From Purshia tridentata (lineage: Eukaryota > Streptophyta > Magnoliopsida > Rosales > Rosaceae), in NCBI GenBank assembly GCA_003254885.1, contig QANT01005683.1, positions 1-45,621 on the forward strand: DNA of 45,621 nucleotides, in the 5' to 3' direction. Position 1 is the stretch's first letter. Each line of letters starts with the position of its first letter. Shown piece by piece: positions 37,401 to 45,621 of this stretch. Below the pieces are notes generated by a model, which saw only the letters and a program-made list of their open reading frames with translations, had not been told where the DNA came from and searched no databases. A program made the translations under genes and the position numbers.

Positions 37401-40400
37401 AATAAGAAACTCACATAATTGAAATTGAAATTAAAAAAAATATGTACTTCTTGTATTAATCAATACATGAGCCTTGCACAATAAGTCAAAAGCAAAGCCT
37501 AGTCATCACCTTTATCCCAGCATGATGCTTGTTGAGTATAAGCATGGCAAGTGGATCACCTTCGACATCCTCAGCCACGACAAGAAGTGGTCTATTATTC
37601 TGTTAAGAGGAACAAGAGATGAGTATCTTTAACTATAAATTTCACCTGATTATTTACTCACCATTGCACATAAAAGGTAACCATCAGGAAAAGGCTAATT
37701 ACGTTTACTGCCAGCTCTAGTATTTTCACAACTGAAGTCAGGTCTGAAATTTTCTTGTCGTGAATGAGGATCAGAGGGTATTCCAGTTCCTGCAGCCACG
37801 AAAATTATAACTTCCATATTGCAGTTAAAAGTAAATTATAATTTATAAGTTAGAAAGAAGTTTGCATGTACTGGATGTATAATAGATTACACTGGTGAAA
37901 CCAAAAACAAGCATAAAGGAAAGAAGAAAAAACAATAGACAATGCATGTGACCATAAAGTTTACAATTGCCTAGCCTGAAAAATATGGTTGAAGCAAAGA
38001 CAAAATGGCCACCAATAAATAAACTAAGGACATGATAGATATAGCATAAAAGACAAAAGTAAACAGAATGACTACATGACCATGACCAACTATCTCGAGA
38101 CCACCAGTGTAGACATGAATAATAGGATGATAAGGGCAGCTAGAGATAGTTGCAGCTCTTCTCAGTGCTCAGGAAAAAAGAAACAAAAAAGGTAAATTTA
38201 ATTTTTAATAATATATAGAAAAAAAAATGTCCACAAGAACCTATGAACAAATAATTTAGTGATGACCTTGTTGTACTACAATAAAGGGACTAATCCACTG
38301 TGTGAAGTAGAGTTGAAGCAACGGAGATCTGAACTTACACATTTCTGAGTCTTTTGATCAGTGATGAAATGAGGAGAAATATAACCTCTGCCTAGCTTCA
38401 TTCCTTCCACCACTTCCAATTCATTCTCCATAGTATTCCCATCCTACAAACATATGCAAATTTGAGGAACCATAACAAAAACAATAATAATAATAACAAT
38501 AATAATAATAATAATAAAAGAGGCTCACAGCAACAGTAATGACTCCTTGCTTCCCAACTTTCTCCATTGCTCTTGCTATCAACTCTCCAATCTCTCGTTC
38601 ACCATTTGCAGAAATAGTTGCAACCTATTTCATAATATATTGAAATATGAACGTTCATATATATATAAAAAATAAAAAGAAGAAGAAGAAGAATATTTAG
38701 ACAGGCAGTACAACTAATACGTCATATGAAAATCCAGTCAGAGCACCGAACAATATGCATGAAACTAGTAGTACAAACACTGAAAACTATCCACCTAGGC
38801 TTTAAATAGTATGTCAATAGAAAAATAATTAAAACCCTCGCCATGTCTCAAAAGGTCACACTGCTCTCATGTTGCTATGGACTGTTGAAAGACACATTGT
38901 AAAGAGAAACTGTAGGCAACAAGAACTTATAGAAGTAGTTTCAATCAATTAGGAAAACTGAAGTGCTTTCTTAAAGTATATCCCCATCTATTTCCAGCCC
39001 CAATTCAGTAAGTTCTAATGTAGCCTACAAATTCTATTTTTTTTCCAAGAAGCCCCATCACCTGTGTAATCTCTTCGGGTGTGCTTATCATTAATGCTCT
39101 GCTTTTCAGATCAGCAACAACAGCATCAACTGCCATTTTGATACCACTGCGCAAATCCATTGCATTTACCCCAGAAGCTATTGACTTGCAACCTTCTGTG
39201 AGTATTGCCTGGGTCAGGACCGTTGCACAAGTCGTACCTGCAATCAGATAATTAACTTATCTCCATGAAGTTAAGGGAATTTCAAAAGAACAACTTTTGT
39301 TTTTCAAAGATAATAAATTATAACACATCAAGGCTTTTAATTTAGGTACCAGTTGAATTGGTATGATGAAATCAACAAGAAGTTATGCTGAAATGCAGTG
39401 GAACACATATAAAAGGCTAACTTATATTTGATATCTCAAAATTGGAATAAGGCACATTGAGTTTTGTTCGGAGTTTGATGTAGCTTATCTTTTGTTGTTC
39501 CCATAAAATGACTATTATTTTAAAGTGTATGCCAATTCTAACATTTGTGGTTCTACTGCGCCTAGTAAACAAAACTAAAGTCAACCCTACTCAAGAGGCC
39601 TTATTCTATAGTCTCAAATTAGATTATGTTTATGAGACATAAAGTTGAGAAAAAAGTACCATCTCCAGCAGAAGTATTAGTAGCTTTAGCAACTTGTTTC
39701 ACAAGATCCGCACCCACATTTTTGTACTTTCCCTTAAAACTAATGCTTTTTGCAACAGTAACACCATCCTTTGTGATTTTGGGATCCTTATGACTGTTCT
39801 CAATAATCACATAGCGACCCTGAATCAATCAACCGGCATGAAATAGTTAGATAAAACCGTAGTGAGATATAATATTGCTTCACTTTTCTTGATCAAAGCA
39901 ACTTCAAGAAATAATAGATTTCACTTCAACTTTTGGCTATTATGAGATTTTTTATTTTCTACTATTTTTCCTTGTACATGCGACTTATATATAACTAGTC
40001 AAGAAATTTCCACTACACATTGAGCTCCGCCGATAGACATTACAGTAATGAAGTATCATAACATGCATAAATAGAAATTAAATTAATCCAATACCTTTGG
40101 TCCCATTGTAACTTTGACAGCCTCCGCAACCTCCGACACACCTTGCAACAAGGCGGCACGTGCCTCAATCCCGAAACTGATATCTTTTGCTACATAATTC
40201 CTATAGCATATAACCCGACTACGTATCTTTCCAATTCATACCATCAACCAACAAACAGTAAATTTCATAACCATCAATTAAAAAATACATTGGAGAACAA
40301 AAAAAAAAAGAAAAAGCTCAAAAATAAAATTGGGGTCTTTCATATTGGTTCATCCAACCCAACCAAGTAATCAAATTCTGATCCTTATAAAAATAAGGAT

Positions 40401-40757
40401 ATGCTCCGTTTGGTTGCTAAGAAAATGCAGGAAAAGAAACCGAACTAAAGTCATTAAAGTTTTTGTCAGCTTGAGCTTCATATCATATGACAATGCGAAA
40501 CGGAGGTCATTTTTCATTACCCAGAAACCAAAGTATAGCATGAACCTTCAAAATGCAACATAATCCATTTCCGTAAACCTTCCCACCAACCAAACGGAGT
40601 GTTGGGGAAAACGAAACTTGAAGCAAAATAACAGGGAATGGAATGAACAGAAAAAAAAAATTTATAAGAAAATAACAGAGAAAGTGGGAGTAGTGACCAG
40701 CTTCTTGGAAGTAGAGGAACCGATGGACGAAGCTAATTTTGAAGCTATTCGATACAT
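34438..40757 (-). CDS. HSP60-3A: Mitochondrial chaperonin 60 (HSP60-3A type), 17 exons
   Basis: Seventeen exons read right to left into 573 aa: 40698-40757, 40095-40226, 39660-39819, 39062-39237, 38529-38624, 38339-38443, 37703-37789, 37510-37599, 36318-36398, 36175-36243, 36030-36107, 35638-35733, 35454-35553, 35271-35374, 35075-35180, 34627-34705, 34438-34540. The N-terminus [20 protein letters not shown] is a basic, Ser-rich mitochondrial presequence. The group I chaperonin core is complete: [17 protein letters not shown], the ATP motif AGDGTT, the [16 protein letters not shown] segment with its catalytic Asp, and PGGGVALL. It should form the barrel that folds imported matrix proteins with ATP and CPN10. 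Differences from ordinary CPN60 are GRYV in place of GRNV and a tail ending MPNMDDLGY without Gly-Gly-Met repeats; this tail style and the presequence match At3g13860 (HSP60-3A). Exon 2 uses a rather weak acceptor, chosen because it gives the same spacer length as that homologue. Confidence 0.93.
36464..36480. repeat. (TA)n microsatellite
   Basis: A short TA run in the same chaperonin intron, just left of the MITE. Confidence 0.8.
36511..37010. mobile_element. 500-bp foldback Mutator-type MITE inside an HSP60 intron
   Basis: Two long inverted arms (about 36511-36724 and 36778-37010) enclose a loop of about 50 bases. The tips read CTCAATTACAAAGTGCACC on the left and, on the other strand, the same sequence on the right. 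Inner matches include ACCTACAAACTAGCACTTA and GTGGCTTTTGTTGTTGACAT. The element is flanked by the 10-bp direct repeat ATATTTTAAT (36501-36510 and 37011-37020), which fits a Mutator-like target duplication of 9-11 bp. No transposase is encoded. It lies in intron 8 of the chaperonin gene, and its transcript would fold into a long hairpin. Confidence 0.9.
38482..38517. repeat. (AAT)n microsatellite filling a tiny intron
   Basis: A trinucleotide AAT run with one interruption. It makes up a large share of the 85-bp intron 38444-38528 of the chaperonin gene. Confidence 0.9.
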
Positions 40758-40937
40758 GGCCGAAAGTTGCACTTACAGAGACACTGAGTATTGAGTATTG
40801 GCGAAAGGAAAGAGAGAGAGTGCGAAACAAGTCTTTTGGGTTTGGACGTGGGGGGCTTTTGTAGGGTTTTAGGCTTTGGCCTTCTAGGATGAGTAATGTG
40901 GATTTGGGCTGGTCATCGAGATTTATGAGAATGGGCC
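40758..40937 (-). promoter_or_regulatory. HSP60 promoter with telo-box and site II motifs
   Basis: Upstream of the chaperonin ATG, AAACCCTA on the minus strand (40862-40869) is a perfect telo-box. TGGGCT (40905-40910) and TGGGCC (40932-40937) are site II elements. The telo-box/site II combination is typical of promoters of plant housekeeping, ribosomal and mitochondrial-protein genes expressed in dividing cells. Confidence 0.6.
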
Positions 40938-43758
40938 TTAAGAATTTGATGTGCCTTTAAGGTGTTGGGACTTCAGAATTTAATGAGCAATGGGTTTCTT
41001 CTTTTTTCGAACCAGAATTTAATAATTTAATGGCGACGAGTGGTGGTTTGTCAGCTTTGTGGCGGTTGGGGGTCGAGTTGGTCGGCTTGATGGCCACTCC
41101 ACGATAGACATATATGACCGTCTCACGAAAGTTTTTCTCAATTTGAGAATATTGCTCACCATCATTAATCATAATGTATCATTATCATCCTACTCAACAT
41201 TTACTATATGAAATTCGATGATGGTTAAAATATATTCGTAGACTGTATAGACCTCCTTTAAGGGGCTAGAGCCATCAGTGAGATATCACTCCAAGGACGG
41301 CTCGATGGACAAGTTTCATCGTTGGGAGGGAAACAACGGTTGATATGTGTTATGTAATTTTATAAATTTTAAAAAAAAGTCATATATGATATTTGTCACA
41401 CATGGCATGTGTTGATTGAAACATTAATAATACATCATATCACATCTTATATAATCAAATTGTCCCATTTACTTAATCACTACCACCATTTTTAGCTCAT
41501 TGCCCATCACAATGGCCAAAACCGCTTTGTCGAGTGCAGCATTATATTTGTCATTTTTATGTGCCAATCCTTTAGTCTTTGATAAGATATAGCACTTCAT
41601 GAGTTGCAATAATAATGCTTCTCGCACTTGATCAATACAACATCAACATCAAGATAACAATTATTATTACTTAATTATTAGCATGTATCAGTCACCAAAC
41701 CCCAATTCTCTTGTTCTCAATGTTATGAATATTTGTTCTTCTAACTACAATCATATTATGCTGGAATGAAAAAAATTGAGGACTTGATGATGAGTATATG
41801 CATTGGACTGGTCCACTTGTCATAAGTTGGCACATAGGATATGACATAGTGACATAGACCTTGACTCCAAGTTATGACCTTTTGTTTCCAAACACTTTAG
41901 TGGCACTCAAATGAGTCGACGGTGATATGTTTAATTGTTTTTGTTGCACATGTTATTGTGTGATTGGCAGGAAGCGTAGAAAGTGCTTTCCATGTTTTAA
42001 AGCACATGCATGCACCGATGCACGCCGATTCTCGAACGCACTAGTTGCTTGCACTGGAAAATACTACTTTGGGGCCCTACTACTTCAAACCAATTCAATC
42101 AAACTATTTTTGTTTTTTTTTTTTGTACAAAGGAAAACCATTCAAACTTCAACATACAATCACACAATTATTGATACCCACACATCTCTCTCTCTCTCTC
42201 ACACATATATTCCACACAAGTCCCCACCGACAGGGACGAAGCTAGATAAATGTACCTATGGGGCACGTTTTCTTTTACCTTTTTTTTTCACTTCAAAAGT
42301 GGATAATCACACACAAAATAAAAAAAATCTTAACTATGATTCAATTGACATGCAACACTCAAGTTTTGTAAACCTTATCAAATTTTGCAAATAAAATAGT
42401 TTATATTTAAATATGTCAAAATATCCACATCAATCGAATGTCAAAGGAATTCGATGTAAAGGAAGAAAACAACACAATTTAGACATACACACAAGGAACA
42501 AGCATTCATTCATTTCTGCAAACAAAGAAAGAAAAAAAGGTTAAGAAGCATTGATAGTATTGCTCATTAATTTCATACCATATTTAGAGATGATATTTTC
42601 ATATTATAATATTTTTTTCTTAAGAATGCATTGTTCTAATCATAAGCCTAAATTGTAAAATGACACCATTTTAATAATTTAGTATGAGATTATCACATAA
42701 GAGATTAGTAAATAATCCAAATTTTTTACTTTTTTTTTCACACATCACCACGAATCACATTCTTAACTTATTCTTCACTCTCTCCCATTACCTATGACTA
42801 GACAAAGACTTTTTCATGTCATATTTAATATGTAATAATTTATGCTTATTACATCAATTATTGTACCCAATTTATAATTAAAACATGAATTATTACATCA
42901 CAGGATTAGACATTATTACTCCTCCATTAATTTACATGGCAAATTATTATATAATGCAATTTTTTTCTTTTTAGCCGGTTCGGGGAGAGAGGAATTTCAA
43001 CTTGAGAACTCTTCTACTTTGGATAAAGGTATCAATAAACAAATAGCTAGTTGGTTTGTAGTATAATGCAAATTAAATTAGCTATTCACAAATTGAAAGC
43101 ATATACCTCCAAAAAAAACAAAAAACAAAAACCCTGAATTGTAGAAACAAAAGTCAGCAAAACTTTTTTGGACCTTATAGGTTAAAATTATATATCATGG
43201 TCCAATGAGAAGTTGAAATTTTTTTTCCCTTACCTAATTCTACTACTTTCCCAATCCATCTCAAATTCTCAATGTCACTTGACAAGAGCTTATGGCCAAA
43301 CTGGCGAAAAAATAATTAATTTTTAGTTTAAAACTTAATTATTTTTCCAATTATAAGAATTGACTTGTCCACACTAGATTACATGTATGCATGCACATGT
43401 ACAGCTGCATAAGATAATCGACTAATGGAAAACTACAATTAATATATATACGTAATAAACAAAACAAATAAAAAAAAATTTATACATCAACAAATTGACA
43501 GCTTGATCAACAAATTGACAGCTTGCTCTCCCACCACTACAATATCAACCACCATTCTTCCATTCTTCCATTCACAAAACACAATCATAATCACAAAAAA
43601 TATATATGAATATTACAAATCTTAAATAATAAAAACCTCAAAAATTAAAAGCAAATTAACAAAAAATATTAATACACACCTGAAACCTTTATCCTTTTTG
43701 TTTCTTTAATTTGAGTTGCAATTAATTTGGGCTGTCCTCTTCATGAATCATCAATTCA
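40938..43758. other. Gene-free AT-rich intergenic region
   Basis: No gene could be supported. A 155-codon plus frame at 41927-42394 is low-complexity (poly-Phe, Ser-Leu from CT runs) and looks accidental. A 20-bp tandem repeat lies at 43488-43527, and short T-runs and A-runs are frequent. The right end should include the 3' end of the NHL gene. Confidence 0.5.
43488..43527. repeat. 20-bp tandem repeat
   Basis: Two adjacent copies of TCAACAAATTGACAGCTTG plus one variable base. Confidence 0.85.
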
Positions 43759-44532
43759 TCACACAGTCCATTTCCAGATCTTGAGTCTGACATCTACCTT
43801 GCACTTGGCATTGGCAGTGGAGGCTTTGGCCGCAGCTTTTGCAGTGGGAAGAGAAGTGACCTTAATCCCTTGGCAATGAACTCGAATCCCAACTCTTGGA
43901 GTCTTCAACCCAAACACCTTCACTCTCACTTTGGTGTCCAACCTCACCTTCAATGGCAGCCCACTTTTGCTCTTCATCTCGCTTCTCAAAGCGCTCGCGG
44001 CCGCGCTGTCGAGCTCTCTGTTGGTAGTGGCGATCCGGGTTTTTAACAGGGTGGTGTTTTTCTTGCCGTGCACGAAACTGGGGATGAGGCCGTCGCCTAA
44101 TACGACGTCGTTGTTGTTGGCGGAGGTGATGGAGATGGTGATGGGGTTGTAGAGGAAGACGAGTTTCTTGTTGGGGTTGCGGGCGGTGATGTTGAGGTCG
44201 AAGCGGGAGGTGAGGTGGGAGGTGGTGGAGAGGTTGAAGGTGGAGAGTTTGAGGGAGGAGACAGAGAAGTTGGGGCGGTGGGGGCGGTAGATGAGGTAGA
44301 AGGCGGCGGCGGCGATGGCGGCGATGAAGAGTTGGAGGAGGAGGATGTAGATGATCCAGAGGCAGCAGGAGCAACAGCGGGAGCGGCTGCGGCGGCGGGA
44401 GTGGGGTTGGGGGCGGTATGCAGGGCGGTTTGTGCTGTAGAGTTGGGCTTTGGTGGCGGGAAAGGACGGGTTGGGGGCAGCCCCCGCGGGGGTGCCGTTG
44501 GTTTTGGCGGAGGGGTACACTCTATCTGCCAT
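43759..44532 (-). CDS. NDR1/HIN1-like (LEA-2) membrane protein, At1g17620-like
   Basis: An intronless 257-aa frame starts MADRVYPSAKTNG. A Pro- and Arg-rich cytosolic head (SRRRSRSR) leads to a CCSCC cluster (about 53-57), a likely acylation site, and one transmembrane helix (about 58-82: LWIIYILLLQLFIAAIAAAA). After the YRPHRPNFSV junction comes the LEA-2/NHL domain with FDLNITARNPNKKL, the family's NPN core, and potential N-glycosylation sites. The protein ends KCKVDVRLKIWKW. NHL proteins are type II plasma-membrane proteins linked to pathogen and stress responses; this one's role is unknown. The coding segment is strikingly GC-rich compared with its surroundings, which opens long shadow frames on both strands. 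The MADRVYPSA start and KIWKW end match what I recall of At1g17620. Confidence 0.92.
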   Translation of the reverse strand: MADRVYPSAKTNGTPAGAAPNPSFPATKAQLYSTNRPAYRPQPHSRRRSRSRCCSCCLWIIYILLLQLFIAAIAAAAFYLIYRPHRPNFSVSSLKLSTFNLSTTSHLTSRFDLNITARNPNKKLVFLYNPITISITSANNNDVVLGDGLIPSFVHGKKNTTLLKTRIATTNRELDSAAASALRSEMKSKSGLPLKVRLDTKVRVKVFGLKTPRVGIRVHCQGIKVTSLPTAKAAAKASTANAKCKVDVRLKIWKWTV

Positions 44533-45621
44533 GGTGAGAGAGTGAGAGAGAAAGAGGTGCGGAGTGTGTGTTTAATTTGGTTTTGGGAGGAGGGATAAAG
44601 TAGTAGTACTCTTGAGTCTTGGCTTAGAGAGAGAGAGAGAGAGGTGTGGAGATGATGCAAGGGAGGAAGCTGAGGTGAAATGACACTTGGACAGCAACAC
44701 TATAACCAAAGGCCTTAGGTCATCACCACACACTCTTGGCGCGTGGTAAACATATTTGTAATTTGTATATATACTGACAATCTAACATAGTGTTACCAAT
44801 TTACTTAATTAATTATAATATGTATACTATTATTAATATATAAGACTATGAAATTCTAAATAATACTTTTAAAATTGTACACATATTATAATTTAAGTAG
44901 ATTAACAATACCACATTAATATATCACGTAATGTTAAAGATTATATAAAATAATTTTACAATAAACACATGCCAATTTACTTCTAATTTTAAAGAGATTA
45001 AAATTTGATATGTGATTTCTAAAAGAAATTTGTGACTATTAATTAAATGATATAAGTAAAGCGGAGAGAAAGAGCAGACAAAAAGCGGAACACCCACAGC
45101 AAGGTGAGCCCCTCCCTGCGCCATGCAGCGTAAGTAATTCCTCCCCTATTCCGCACCTATTTCACAACATCTCTCGCATCGCAGGAGAGAAGTTCTCTAA
45201 ATAAAACACTTTTTTATGAACACATAAGTGGAAATGTGGAATTAAGTTATATCTCCAGCTTATCTGATTTGGACTGACTCTCTCTCTCTTCTCTCTACTG
45301 GGTAAGGCACACGTGTTATAGTCTAATACGGTAGTACCTCATTAAATTTCCACTCGATTAATAATTGTGACCTTTTAGTCGTAGCCTCGTAGGGCAATAG
45401 GTTGAACTGGGGTACATGGACTTAGAGTTAACATTACCTAGAATAAAACTATACAATAAAATTACATTAGCTAAAGCCTATGCAGCCCTTACTGTAGATT
45501 CCCCCCTTATTTTAGTATTGACTTAATAACAACATTTGTGTTTTAAAATCATACAAACGGACGCATACCCTACCTTTTCTATCATATCATCACATTAGCT
45601 ACACATTTCTTGTTGTGCAGC
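44533..45621. other. Upstream flank of the NHL gene; otherwise no gene seen
   Basis: The first 130 bases include an AG run (44626-44643), which on the minus strand is a CT-rich leader of the NHL gene. Beyond 44760 the DNA is very AT-rich, with a short GC-richer patch near 45060-45180. No gene can be supported up to the window edge. Confidence 0.5.

Noticed and set aside
41927..42394. Plus-strand open frame of 155 codons with a Cys-rich start
   Set aside because: Most of it comes from T-runs and CT runs (poly-Phe, Ser-Leu), with no recognisable domain and AT-rich flanks on both sides.
42990..43080. Repeat-like string with GAGAACTCTTCTACTTTGG
   Set aside because: It recalls 3' parts of dispersed plant repeats, but neither promoter boxes nor target duplications could be found.
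44097..44660. Long Pro/Ser/Thr-rich minus frame and Gly/Glu-rich plus frame over the NHL gene
   Set aside because: These are shadow frames caused by the GC-rich third positions of the real NHL coding sequence.

Overview
The window is nuclear DNA from a flowering plant, very probably a eudicot. AT-rich intergenic DNA full of microsatellites alternates with spliced genes that have short GT-AG introns, and all recognisable proteins have plant relatives (IDD zinc finger, LOB-domain, PLS-type PPR, GH35 beta-galactosidase, NHL/LEA-2). A woody rosid, perhaps a Rosaceae, fits the look of the sequence, but nothing here proves the species.

Layout, left to right. (1) 150-4268 (+): a 12-exon PhnP-like metallo-beta-lactamase hydrolase. 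(2) 4269-11520: about 7 kb without a gene, holding a 73-bp tandem duplication, a 394-bp Mutator-type MITE with a 9-bp target duplication, one ambiguous base and a CT/GT-rich leader. (3) 11521-13774 (+): an INDETERMINATE DOMAIN (IDD) zinc-finger regulator in 3 exons. (4) 13775-18571: AT-rich DNA without a gene. (5) 18572-25430 (+): a 19-exon GH35 beta-galactosidase of the BGAL17 type. (6) 26162-26350 (-): a short Ala-rich 62-aa protein, probably with a spliced leader starting near 27.7 kb. (7) 29330-30984 (+): a two-exon LOB-domain (LBD22/LBD27-type) regulator. (8) 31491-33686 (-): an intronless E-class PPR protein resembling At1g17630. (9) 34438-40757 (-): a 17-exon mitochondrial chaperonin of the HSP60-3A type; its eighth intron carries a 500-bp foldback MITE with a 10-bp target duplication. 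(10) 43759-44532 (-): an intronless NHL/LEA-2 membrane protein resembling At1g17620.

I joined exons by hand. For the four multi-exon genes with GT-AG introns checked throughout (hydrolase 349 aa, IDD 561 aa, beta-galactosidase 710 aa, chaperonin 573 aa) and for the LBD gene (339 aa), the reading frame closes exactly from ATG to stop. Transcript ends are not visible and are not called.

These genes are not a pathway or operon. Their shared interest is genomic: from memory, the hydrolase, IDD, LBD and HSP60 genes match a cluster on Arabidopsis chromosome 3 (At3g13800-At3g13860), while the PPR and NHL genes match neighbours on chromosome 1 (At1g17630, At1g17620). The window would then preserve an ancestral order that was split between duplicated segments in Arabidopsis. 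I found no CRISPR array, complete retroelement, certain RNA gene or convincing new biological system. The most notable unexplained items are the two foldback elements, the conserved-looking 62-aa protein and a GC-richer island near 4.95-5.35 kb with two G-boxes.
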